NCBI GenBank assembly: GCA_020718065.1
Contig: DYDE01000009.1
Coordinates: 13,730-57,859, forward strand
Source of the DNA: Marinifilum sp.
Lineage (GTDB): Bacteria > Bacteroidota > Bacteroidia > Bacteroidales > CG2-30-32-10
Length of the DNA: 44,130 nucleotides
Direction of reading: 5' to 3'
Made by a program: the position numbers and the translations under genes. The notes beneath the pieces are model-generated. The model had not been told where the DNA came from. It was given only the letters and a program-made list of their open reading frames with translations, and ran no database searches. Below, piece after piece: positions 24,317-32,250 of the stretch. How positions within the stretch are numbered: the first letter of the stretch is position 1; each line of letters starts with the position of its first letter.

Positions 24317-25200
24317 TTGATCTGTGTTTTATAAATCAGATATCTGAATACAATATTTATTAATAGTATAACAACCAGCAGCAGCAGCGCTGCAAACATG
24401 AGAGCAGAATCGTACTTTGGTATAGAAAGCATTTCCCCGTAATTATTCGCAATCAATGCAGGTAAGGGGTATCCTCCTTTAAATGGATTATGGCTTATCT
24501 TCAGAACATTTCCAACAACCATCATCACGGCTATGGTCTCTCCAAAAGCTTTTGCTATTCCCAAACCAAATGCTGATATCACTCCTGGTATACTTCTTTT
24601 AACTACAACATGTTTAATCGACTCCCAGGATGTAGCTCCTAAAGAAAGGGAGGCTTCCTTAATACCTATTGGTACGGTATTAAATACTTCTATCATAATA
24701 TTCAACATATAGGGTATGGACATAATTGAAAGAACGATTCCTCCTGCAAGTATGCAATACCCCGATGTACTCACATCAAATATTGGAGCAAGGTATTTTG
24801 AGATAAATGGAACTACTACCAATATACCAAATACGCCATATATTACCGATGGAAGTCCGGCCAATATATCCACAATAGGCATAAAAATATTCACTATCCT
24901 TTTTGATGCATACTGGGTAAGATAAATAGCTGCAAAAACACAAACAGGTGCTGAAAGCAGAAAAGAAATCATTGTTACATACAGCGATCCATATATAAAA
25001 GGCCAAAATCCAAATTTTCCCTGGCTTGGCAGCCATTCAGAAGAAGTTACAAGACTTCCTGCTGATTGATATTCTAATAATGGGATGGATTTTATATACA
25101 ATCCAATACCTATTATTAGTGGTAAAGCAAGGATGGTAGCTAAAGAAGCCACCATCCACACATTATTTGTTTTATCTACTGCTATCCGTCTAAATATCAT
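24313..25200 (-). CDS. pstC: Pst-type ABC transporter permease PstC
   Basis: Inner-membrane permease, 295 residues, about six helices. PstC features include LPSQGKFGFWPFIYGSLYVT, IVDILAGLPSVIYGVFGILV, the EAA-type loop VFNTVPIGIKEASLSLGATS, and GIAKAFGETIAVMMVVGN. It starts 2 bp after the pstS stop and overlaps pstA by 4 bp. Confidence 0.9.
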   Translation of the reverse strand: MIFRRIAVDKTNNVWMVASLATILALPLIIGIGLYIKSIPLLEYQSAGSLVTSSEWLPSQGKFGFWPFIYGSLYVTMISFLLSAPVCVFAAIYLTQYASKRIVNIFMPIVDILAGLPSVIYGVFGILVVVPFISKYLAPIFDVSTSGYCILAGGIVLSIMSIPYMLNIMIEVFNTVPIGIKEASLSLGATSWESIKHVVVKRSIPGVISAFGLGIAKAFGETIAVMMVVGNVLKISHNPFKGGYPLPALIANNYGEMLSIPKYDSALMFAALLLLVVILLINIVFRYLIYKTQIK

Positions 25201-25202
25201 TA

Positions 25203-26141
25203 TTACTTCAATTTCTCCAGGTATCCATCAATTTTGCTTTGATTGATAGGAACATAACCTGCTTCTTTTATGAATTTTTGACCGTCTGTAAGGGTCCATT
25301 TAATAAAATCAATAACCGATTCCTTTGCAGGTTTTCCTTTTGATACAAAGTACAGTTCCCTAGCTGGTGGTGAAGGATATATACCATCTGCTATTGATTT
25401 TAAAACCTGTTCAAAGGTACCATAGAAGTTTTCGTTTTCATCTATTTTCCCATTTTCATTGATATCAATAGGAATTACCTCTATGCCCTGTCTCTTTTTA
25501 CCAGTTTTAATATCATATACATAATTTGCATTGTTATAGGCTATCCCAAGAGGATCCTGCAACACTGTTTCTGCCAAACCGGGGTCTCCATAAATGCCAG
25601 TGCCTTGAAGATTCTCCTGTTTGCCTCCCATATATTTTGCCCATGTTTCGGCAGCTCCACATGCATCAGATCGCGTATAGACCACCATCTCATTTTTCTT
25701 TTTTGAATTGAAAATTGTTCCCCAATCTTTTATGGTTCCATCAATAAATATGGCCTTGAATTGTTTTTTTGTTAATCCATGAACCTTTATACTATCCAGA
25801 TATGGATTTTTATCACTTATTGTCGGCAATACCGCATCAATGGTTAATCCTACCCACCAAACACCTTTATTTTTTTCCTCATCTGAAATCTCTCTTGAAA
25901 ACATCCCCAGGTCAACTGTTCCTGCCAAAGCATCTGCCATGCCTTTTCCTGCTCCACCTCCCGAAATATTAAACCTGATCTCAGGATGTAATTTTTTATA
26001 CTCATCTGCCCATTTTACAGCCAGAGGATAAAGGGCAAACGCTCCGGAAAGACTAATCGTTTGGTCTTTCTTTTTCTTTGATACACATCCGTACATCAAT
26101 ACCAATGCTGCTATAAGGATTATTGTGATTTTTGTTTTCAT
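25203..26141 (-). CDS. pstS: Pst-type substrate-binding lipoprotein with an EF-hand-like loop
   Basis: Periplasmic, membrane-anchored binding protein, 312 residues, with lipobox LMYGC (acyl Cys 19). The start ISLSGAFALYPLAVKWADEY and the loops ISGGGAGKGMADALAG, MFSREISDEEK and YTRSDACGAAETWAKY follow the PstS fold; these Ser/Arg/Asp/Gly positions are where phosphate is held in PstS. Residues 226-237 (DINENGKIDENE) fit a canonical Ca2+-binding EF-hand loop, as in some Bacteroidota relatives. Phosphate is the likeliest ligand; another tetrahedral oxyanion is possible given the context beside an Fe-S cassette and the lack of phoU. It lies 51 bp after the porin gene. Confidence 0.82.
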   Translation of the reverse strand: MKTKITIILIAALVLMYGCVSKKKKDQTISLSGAFALYPLAVKWADEYKKLHPEIRFNISGGGAGKGMADALAGTVDLGMFSREISDEEKNKGVWWVGLTIDAVLPTISDKNPYLDSIKVHGLTKKQFKAIFIDGTIKDWGTIFNSKKKNEMVVYTRSDACGAAETWAKYMGGKQENLQGTGIYGDPGLAETVLQDPLGIAYNNANYVYDIKTGKKRQGIEVIPIDINENGKIDENENFYGTFEQVLKSIADGIYPSPPARELYFVSKGKPAKESVIDFIKWTLTDGQKFIKEAGYVPINQSKIDGYLEKLK

Positions 26142-26192
26142 ATAAATAATTTTAATTATAATTTTTTCATAATGATAAAACGAATATCAATA

Positions 26193-27461
26193 TTATTTCT
26201 GTTTAAATAGTGTTGGTGTAAGGGTTAATTGCATATAATAAAACTGTGGTGATTTGGGGTTTTTAACTCCCTGAAGTGTTTTTAATGATTCTGTGGGTAA
26301 TGTGGCTATATATCCGATTTCAAGACTGCCCCATCCCATAAACTTATATTTCAAAACCAGGTTATTTTCATACCCAAGTTTTGCATCAGTTGGTGTTTTG
26401 GTGTTTGTTTGATTCAACTGAAAATAATGTAAGATATTCCTGACTTCAATTGATTTTGTGAGTTTGTAATCCAAATAACCGTAATAATCATATATTCCGC
26501 CTTCTTTGGTGTCTGTTCCAAATTTGGAATAATAGTCATTGAAACCAAAAAAGGTATGGCGGGAGCGGTACAACGGGTCGAACAGATTATCGGTGGTTAA
26601 ATCGGCACCTGTTTTGCTATTTCCGGATAAACAACTTACACCTACGCCAATGGTGAATTTGCTTATTTTATAATTCACTTCCGCATCAGCCATATAGGCA
26701 CTCACCTTCTTATTGCTAATGTTTCTGCCATATTGGTAATAAAAATCCCCCCATATTCCAAGGTTCTTTCCTCCATAAGTTAAAAAGGTACCAGTGGTAT
26801 GCCGGAATGAAATCACATTGGTAGTATCAGTATGAGTCTGCCCGCTTGCAAGTTGAATAAAAGATATTTTGAAATTTTCACTTATTCTTTTCTGTATCCA
26901 CAGAAAATCAAGGGTCTTATACCTGTCGTTCTTGTATAAATTATCTTTAGATGCCTGTACCAGGGAATTCCATGATGCTCCGATATTTAATTTCCACCCT
27001 GCTGTGTCGAATTTATAAACCAGCGCATCTGTTGTTATACCGTTTTGATTCCAGTTGGCATTTGAGAGTATACTTTGATTATCATAAACCAGTTCCTGCC
27101 GGCCGATCGATAAACTTGAAGTTTTACATAATTTTATTTCTGCATAAGCTTCATATACGTCCAAAGCTGCATCATCACCATTAGAACCAGAGAGAGAGGC
27201 GTTTTTTTCGTCTCCCCAAATTCTTACATCCTGGGGTACAAACTTCACCTTTATCTTATCAGCCACATAGATAAATGCCAGCCTTGTTCTTTGAGACATA
27301 AATGCAGCACCCTGAGCAGTATCCGGCAACATTTTCTGATACCCATCCCTATATTCAAAACGGTTTCTGATTTGCGATTCTATATTAAATTGAGCTTGAA
27401 CACCTGTATTTAATAAAAGTGTAACAAAAAATAAAATAATGACAATAAAATTTCTTTTCAT
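26193..27461 (-). CDS. Alginate-export-type outer-membrane porin linked to Pst operon
   Basis: A 422-residue outer-membrane barrel. ATG at 27461 gives a normal signal peptide (MKRNFIVIILFFVTLLLNTG to VQAQ); the frame's earlier ATG at 27512 adds 17 residues and is not needed. The mature start FNIESQIRNRFEYRDGYQKM, then SQRTRLAFIYVADKIKVKFV and DVRIWGDE, is typical of alginate-export/OprO-like barrels; repeated amphipathic strands follow to a last YYMQLTLTPTLF strand. It is first in an operon with pstSCAB, so it probably passes the same anion across the outer membrane, as OprP/OprO do in Pseudomonas. Two regulatory signals lie upstream (27528-27538, 27569-27592). Confidence 0.82.
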   Translation of the reverse strand: MKRNFIVIILFFVTLLLNTGVQAQFNIESQIRNRFEYRDGYQKMLPDTAQGAAFMSQRTRLAFIYVADKIKVKFVPQDVRIWGDEKNASLSGSNGDDAALDVYEAYAEIKLCKTSSLSIGRQELVYDNQSILSNANWNQNGITTDALVYKFDTAGWKLNIGASWNSLVQASKDNLYKNDRYKTLDFLWIQKRISENFKISFIQLASGQTHTDTTNVISFRHTTGTFLTYGGKNLGIWGDFYYQYGRNISNKKVSAYMADAEVNYKISKFTIGVGVSCLSGNSKTGADLTTDNLFDPLYRSRHTFFGFNDYYSKFGTDTKEGGIYDYYGYLDYKLTKSIEVRNILHYFQLNQTNTKTPTDAKLGYENNLVLKYKFMGWGSLEIGYIATLPTESLKTLQGVKNPKSPQFYYMQLTLTPTLFKQK

Positions 27462-27527
27462 AAAAATTTGATTTTTAAAGTATGGCGACAAAATTAGAAC
27501 TATTATACCCATAATTATTTGTTATTA

Positions 27528-27538
27528 AGTTCGTATAT
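27528..27538 (-). promoter_or_regulatory. 11-bp motif shared with the Fe-S cassette promoter region (site B)
   Basis: AGTTCGTATAT, the same 11-mer and orientation as 21792-21802, lies 66 bp before the porin ATG. It sits between the 24-bp palindrome and the start codon, so it could be a core promoter part or an operator. Confidence 0.45.
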
Positions 27539-27568
27539 TTTAGTTTTATTTATATTAAATTATAATAA

Positions 27569-27592
27569 AAAAAGTGAAATATTTCACTTTTT
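27569..27592. promoter_or_regulatory. 24-bp perfect palindrome upstream of the porin/Pst operon
   Basis: The left arm AAAAAGTGAAAT (27569-27580) is exactly complementary to 27581-27592. Its core, GTGA-N6-TCAC, has the half-site spacing of CRP-family operators. It lies 107 bp before the porin start. No plus-strand gene ends here, so a terminator role is less likely, although the T-run would allow one. A CRP-like recognition helix in the neighbouring FNR-like regulator makes it a candidate binding site. Confidence 0.5.
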
Positions 27593-27759
27593 GATTATAA
27601 AACATATTTTAATTCCGACTTTGGTCTATGAACAAAAAACCTCAAGCTCAAATATCACACTGGAATATATAAATATTTTAACTGAATAAAGAGCAAAAAT
27701 GGTCAACCTTATTTAAGCATTGTCAAATCGTAAATCGTAAATCCAAAATCGTAAATAAA

Positions 27760-28284
27760 CATGTAAACACCTCCGGAGGACATGCAAAAGCTTCCGGGAG
27801 ACATGTAAACTCATCTGGAGGACATGTAAAACCATTCCATGCACATGTAACATCATCCGGAGGACATGTAACATCATTCGGAAGACATGTAACATCATCC
27901 GGAGGACATGTAACATCATTCGGAGGACATGTAATACCCTCACATGCACATGTAAAACCTTCCGATGGACATGTAATCATCTCCGGAGGACATGTAAAAC
28001 CTTCCGATGGACATGTAAACTCATCCGGAGGACATGTAAAACCATCCGGAGGACATGTAATAACATCACATGCACATGTAATACCTTCCGATGGGCATGT
28101 AATCATCTCCGGAGGGCATGCAAAACCTTCCGACGGATATGCAAACTCATCCGGAGGGCATGCAAACATCTCCGGAGGGCATGCAAAACTTTCCGGAGGG
28201 CATGCAAACTTTTCCGGAGGGCATGTAAAACCTTCCGAAGGGCATGCAAACTCATCCGGAGGGCATGCAAAACTTTCCGGAGGA
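27760..28284. repeat. Tandem array: 25 units of exactly 21 bp
   Basis: Units start at 27760 and every 21 bp to 28264, with no insertion or deletion in 525 bp. Each starts CATGTAA or CATGCAA (one TATGCAA) and mostly ends TCCGGAGGA, TCCGGAGGG or TTCCGATGGA; a degenerate 26th unit follows. Three units (starting 27823, 27928, 28054) end CATGCA instead, and units starting at 27928-27970 resemble those at 28054-28096, showing higher-order duplication. The length is two turns of B-DNA, and both half-motifs (ACATGT, TCCGGA) are palindromic. The minus strand is open across the array and would encode Cys-Pro-Pro heptads (CPPDEFT-like), but it has only a TTG start, no signal peptide and no clear promoter. 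Confidence 0.9.
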
Positions 28285-28820
28285 CATGTAAGTTCATCCA
28301 CACCCCTCCGGAACCTATTAACCCTCAAAACATAAAATTAAAATCAATTCCCTTTCCCGTCAATTGCTCATTCTTTACTTTTCATCACTCTAAACACAAA
28401 GAACAATAGAACAAAAACCATTTAACCAAAGTTCCAAAAACGCGAAAAATAGCAGTTACATATTTAAACACACATGTTGCTACATCTAGTTAAAGCAATT
28501 TATATAATTCAACATCGTTTAATCAATGAATTCCTCGAGGCTCTGCCTCGGGGTGTGCATCAGCAATTTGTTGTTGTTATTTCTTTGCCACAGATTTCAC
28601 AAATTATCACAGAACTATCTGCGTGAATCTGTGCAATCTGTGGCTAATATTACCCAGATACCTCAGGGTTATTCAATATTCATTTTACAAATCAAACCTC
28701 TTATTTTTAAATACCTGGATTAACATAAATTAAATAAATCTATTTCTATAAATCAAAACAAATACTACAAATGCTTGATTTATACTATCAATAAATATTA
28801 TAATGAATAATATGTTTTCT

Positions 28821-28834
28821 CTAAACCGGTTTAG
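28821..28834. promoter_or_regulatory. LacI-family operator palindrome
   Basis: CTAAACCGGTTTAG is a perfect 14-bp palindrome with the central CG and AAACCGGTTT core of LacI/GalR-family operators. It lies just upstream of a TAnnTTTG box and 31 bp before the PNGase-like start, and a LacI-type regulator is the next gene. Binding would block the promoter. Confidence 0.7.
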
Positions 28835-28843
28835 AATATTTGT

Positions 28844-28851
28844 TATTTTTG
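28844..28851 (+). promoter_or_regulatory. TAnnTTTG promoter box of the PNGase operon
   Basis: TATTTTTG fits the Bacteroidota -7 consensus. It lies 14 bp before ATG 28866 and 9 bp after the operator; a -33 element would fall near 28815-28822, where only TTTTC is seen. A start of transcription here implies a very short leader and excludes the earlier ATG at 28803. Confidence 0.5.
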
Positions 28852-28865
28852 TAAAAATTTACAAA

Positions 28866-31085
28866 ATGCTCAATAAAACAATTGCTATATTCTTTATTCT
28901 ATTCAGCTTTTTTAGTAAAAACCTCATTGCGGGCAATGAAGACACAATAAAAGTTCGCTCTCACTATAAAGAACATTGGTCTTGGTACGGTTCTATAGAT
29001 AAATGGACTGTTTTCCCGGATACAAACCAGCGTTACAGGAAAATACTATTGAAATACACCCTTGGTTGTCCCACAGGTGGTTGCAGCGATTGGGATTATA
29101 CTACACAAATATTTGCATCGAAGAAAACCGGTTTGATAGACTCTCAATTGGTTAGATATCCCAGTTTTACCATCAACGGACAAACACCCGATACTGCTTA
29201 TTTCAACACACACATAACTTATACTTATTTCTTCAATACCACTACCCATACTACCGATTCTACAGCCAACCCTACATTACCTGTTATAGTACATGGAGAC
29301 AGCATTCATCCGGCAGATACTACACAAACTTTTATTGCTTACAAAGGAAATTATTATAATAGAATTTATAGCGTTACAGGTCAAATTACAGATTCAATAT
29401 ATGTTGGCGCAGACTCTACCTGGTATATGCGTTATTATAATCGCTATAATCATTTCCCTCAAATGAATAAGATTGAAATTGCCCGAATGATGACTCCTTA
29501 TGGAGGTAATTACAATGCAAACTGGTCCAATATTTATTATTTTGATATTACCGATTATGCAAAAATGCTAAACGACAGTGTGTTGATATATGCATTTTAT
29601 TCAGGCTGGAGCGATGGTTATACAGTTACACTCGATTTTGAAATGATTCAGGGAACTCCCCCACGTGACGTGCTGAAAGTAGAGAAATTATGGGATGGCT
29701 ATTTCTATTATGGAAAACCTAACTCAATAGAAAACTACCTTGTTTCTAAAAATGTAACAATCCCTTCTAATGCGATCAACTCAATGGTTCGTATTTATCC
29801 TTCTGGTCATGGTTACGACAATAGTGAATGTTCAGAATTTTGTTCTAAAAAATATTATTTAAAAGTAAATGGAATACAGCGTTTCGAACAATTAATATGG
29901 AGAAACGATTGTGGGTTAAATCCACTTTGGGCTCAGCCTGGAACCTGGATTTACGATCGTGCAGGTTGGTGCCCGGGTACAAAAACGATTTCTTATGACC
30001 ATGAAATAACACCTTTTGTTATACCAGGAACGCTCGATTCAATTAATATGGATATGGAACCTTATGTATCAGTTGGCGGAGATGCTGGCTACCAAATTAC
30101 GGGCACATTGTTTACTTATACTGCTCCTAACTTCATAAATGATGCTACATTGGAGGATATAATTAACCCAAATAACAGATTCGATTTAAACAGATTAAAT
30201 CCAATATGCGAAGAACCAAAAGTAATTATTAAAAACAACGGTTCTGACCCTTTAACATCTTTAAGAATTAAATATGGCTGTGTGGGAAATACTTTGTCAA
30301 CTTATAATTGGACTGGAAATTTAAATTTTCTTCAATCCCAGGAAGTTGTTTTACCTAATACTCAGGCTTATTCTTTTTGGAATGGCAACCGCTTTATTGC
30401 CTATGTGGAAAATCCAAATGGAACCAACGATCAACAACCTTATAACGATACTTTATATTCCAGGTTCAATTTACCTCCTACTTACGGAAATAAAATGTGT
30501 ATTGTGATAAAAACGAACAACCTACCACAGGAGAATTCCTGGTACATATTCAATCAGGCAGGTGATACAATACTAAATAGAAGTCAATTAATTGCAAACA
30601 GATATTATAGAGATACATTAAATTTAGCTCCGGGTTGTTATCAGTTCGAAATTAATGACCTGGGTTGCGATGGTTTAAGTTGGTGGGCTAATCCCGGGCA
30701 AGGTACAGGCACTATTGCTTTTGCCAAAGTTGCTCCTGAAGTTGGTGTAATCAAATCTTTTAATGCTGATTTTGGTTGTAAAATAATTCATAACTTTAAT
30801 ATTATTGATAATACAAGTATTAATGATTCTAAGACAAACAACAATGTCATTGTTTTTCCAAACCCATCTAATGGGATTTTCTCTGTAATTGTTAGTTCTG
30901 GGAAAACAGAAAATGCAGATATCAATGTTTGTGATGTTCTGGGTAAAATAATATATTCAAAAAAAATAATTATTGAAGATAATATAAGCTTTAATTTATC
31001 TTTGACAGGAGAAAAATCAGGATTGTATATTATGAAAATTAAAACAGCAACCTATAATTTCACTAAGCAAATAATTATAAATTAA
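28866..31085 (+). CDS. PNGase F-like secreted glycoamidase with T9SS sorting domain
   Basis: Secreted enzyme of 739 residues predicted to cut N-linked glycans from glycoproteins. Signal peptide MLNKTIAIFFILFSFFSKNL. The split PNGase F fold is clear: LGCPTGGCSDWDYTTQIFAS in the first domain, and GHGYDNSECSEFCSKKYYL and TWIYDRAGWCPGTK in the second. D77 (WD) aligns with the catalytic D60, and E324 (CSEFC) with E206 of PNGase F. The third acidic residue, E118, falls in IYAFYSGW and is not conserved. An insert of over 100 residues (about 88-205) separates the first-domain motifs. The C-terminus (VFPNPSNGIFSVIVSS, ICDVLGKI-like VCDVLGKIIYS, YIMKIKTATYN) is a type A sorting domain. ATG 28866 is chosen over 28803, which would put the operator inside the gene. 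Confidence 0.85.
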   Translation: MLNKTIAIFFILFSFFSKNLIAGNEDTIKVRSHYKEHWSWYGSIDKWTVFPDTNQRYRKILLKYTLGCPTGGCSDWDYTTQIFASKKTGLIDSQLVRYPSFTINGQTPDTAYFNTHITYTYFFNTTTHTTDSTANPTLPVIVHGDSIHPADTTQTFIAYKGNYYNRIYSVTGQITDSIYVGADSTWYMRYYNRYNHFPQMNKIEIARMMTPYGGNYNANWSNIYYFDITDYAKMLNDSVLIYAFYSGWSDGYTVTLDFEMIQGTPPRDVLKVEKLWDGYFYYGKPNSIENYLVSKNVTIPSNAINSMVRIYPSGHGYDNSECSEFCSKKYYLKVNGIQRFEQLIWRNDCGLNPLWAQPGTWIYDRAGWCPGTKTISYDHEITPFVIPGTLDSINMDMEPYVSVGGDAGYQITGTLFTYTAPNFINDATLEDIINPNNRFDLNRLNPICEEPKVIIKNNGSDPLTSLRIKYGCVGNTLSTYNWTGNLNFLQSQEVVLPNTQAYSFWNGNRFIAYVENPNGTNDQQPYNDTLYSRFNLPPTYGNKMCIVIKTNNLPQENSWYIFNQAGDTILNRSQLIANRYYRDTLNLAPGCYQFEINDLGCDGLSWWANPGQGTGTIAFAKVAPEVGVIKSFNADFGCKIIHNFNIIDNTSINDSKTNNNVIVFPNPSNGIFSVIVSSGKTENADINVCDVLGKIIYSKKIIIEDNISFNLSLTGEKSGLYIMKIKTATYNFTKQIIIN

Positions 31086-31098
31086 ATGATAATTTTTA

Positions 31099-32136
31099 AT
31101 GAAGGAAAAGAAAAATTCAATTAATGATATTGCAAATAGTCTTGGCGTTTCAAAAACATTGGTCTCTATGGTAATTAACAATCGTGGAGATGAATACGGC
31201 ATCAGCAAAATTACCCAGAAAAAAGTTTGGAAAAAGGTAAAGGAAGTTGATTATAAACCCAATTTGATGGCAAGAAGTTTGAGATTAGGCAAATCAAACA
31301 CCATTGGTTTAATTGTTTCAGATATATCTAATTCATTCTATTCCAAAATAGCAAGAAATATTGAACGATATGCTGAAGCCAAAGGTTATAATCTGATTAT
31401 ATGCAGCACCGACGAAGATATTCCCCGTGAGATCCGCCTGATAAATATGTTAAAAGACAGGCAGGTTGACGGAATTATAATCTCTTCTTCTCAAAAAGAT
31501 TCTGCAGAATTCGATTTACTTATAAAAGATAAATACCCTTTTGTTTTAATTGACCGGTATATTCCAGGCTTAGAAACAAATTATGTTGGAGTAGATAACA
31601 TTAAAGGAACCTACGATGCATTGATGCATTTAATAAAACAGGGATATGATAAAATAGCTGTATTTGCAATTACTCCTACATACATTACTCCGATCAATGA
31701 CAGAATTGTAGGATATATGAAAGCCTTAATGGATTCAGGATTAAATTACAATAAAAACTTATTAAAAGAAATACCTTATAACAATATAAAACATGCAGTA
31801 AAAGATGAATTAAAGAAATTACTTTTACCAAAAAACAAGATCAACGCTATTTTTGCGATAAACAATAGCATTGCTATCTCATGCATAGAATATTTCAATG
31901 AAATGCATATTAAAATACCAGAAGATGTTGCTTTACTTAGTTTTGATGATATCGACCTTTTTAAATTAACTATTCCTACAATCACTTCAGTACAACAACC
32001 CATTGAAGAAATTTGCAAACAAGCTATTGATATTTTGGAAAATCAAATTAATAAGAATAACAGTAATTCTAAATATAAAATGCAAAAAATTATCTTACCA
32101 ACAAACTTAAAAATTAGAAGATCGACGATTGTATAA
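31099..32136 (+). CDS. LacI/GalR-family transcriptional regulator
   Basis: A 345-residue regulator. The N-terminal helix-turn-helix (SINDIANSLGVSKTLVSMVI) and hinge helix region (NLMARSLRLGKSNTIGLIVS) are standard LacI; a periplasmic-binding-type sugar sensor domain follows (ISNSFYSKIARNIERYAEAK, DRQVDGIIISSS, PFVLIDRYIPGLETNYVGVD, EDVALLSFDDIDLFKLTIP). It starts 13 bp after the PNGase-like gene and likely represses the operon through the palindrome at 28821-28834, with a sugar released from N-glycans or its phosphate as inducer. Confidence 0.92.
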   Translation: MKEKKNSINDIANSLGVSKTLVSMVINNRGDEYGISKITQKKVWKKVKEVDYKPNLMARSLRLGKSNTIGLIVSDISNSFYSKIARNIERYAEAKGYNLIICSTDEDIPREIRLINMLKDRQVDGIIISSSQKDSAEFDLLIKDKYPFVLIDRYIPGLETNYVGVDNIKGTYDALMHLIKQGYDKIAVFAITPTYITPINDRIVGYMKALMDSGLNYNKNLLKEIPYNNIKHAVKDELKKLLLPKNKINAIFAINNSIAISCIEYFNEMHIKIPEDVALLSFDDIDLFKLTIPTITSVQQPIEEICKQAIDILENQINKNNSNSKYKMQKIILPTNLKIRRSTIV

Positions 32137-32250
32137 ATTAAGATCGAGAAACAATTCCGAAACCCAAAGTAGGAAGACCAAAGATGTTGATAAACAGCAA
32201 AAAAGAAATAATAATTTTCAAAATAGGATAAACAATTAAATACAATTAAA

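Larger units (their letters stand above)
28285..28865. other. Gene-free stretch with REP-like repeats
   Basis: No gene seen. Besides the operator and promoter listed separately, it carries a GC-rich hairpin at 28533-28553 (stem CGAGGC, loop TCT, GCCTCG, with three flanking pairs, one of them G-T) of a kind common between Bacteroidota genes. It also holds an imperfect inverted repeat with arms 28587-28605 and 28626-28644 (GCCACAGATTTCACAAATT against the complement of AATCTGTGCAATCTGTGGC). The latter belongs to a dispersed CACAGATT-type family I recognise from many genomes. Confidence 0.5.

Noticed and set aside
27760-28284. CRISPR array
   Set aside because: Units are contiguous 21-mers with no unique spacers, and no cas genes are present.
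27723-28328. Open minus-strand frame of 201 codons across the repeat array
   Set aside because: It has only a TTG start, no signal or promoter, and other frames are also open, as expected for a stop-free unit of 21 bp (a multiple of 3). Kept as a repeat; coding is left as a possibility in the findings.
28587-28644. Inverted repeat as a specific operator or attachment site
   Set aside because: It belongs to a dispersed CACAGATT-type intergenic repeat seen in many genomes, so no specific role is claimed.
28803-28865. Upstream ATG (28803) as start of the PNGase-like gene
   Set aside because: It would put the LacI operator and promoter box within the coding region and add 21 residues before a normal signal peptide.
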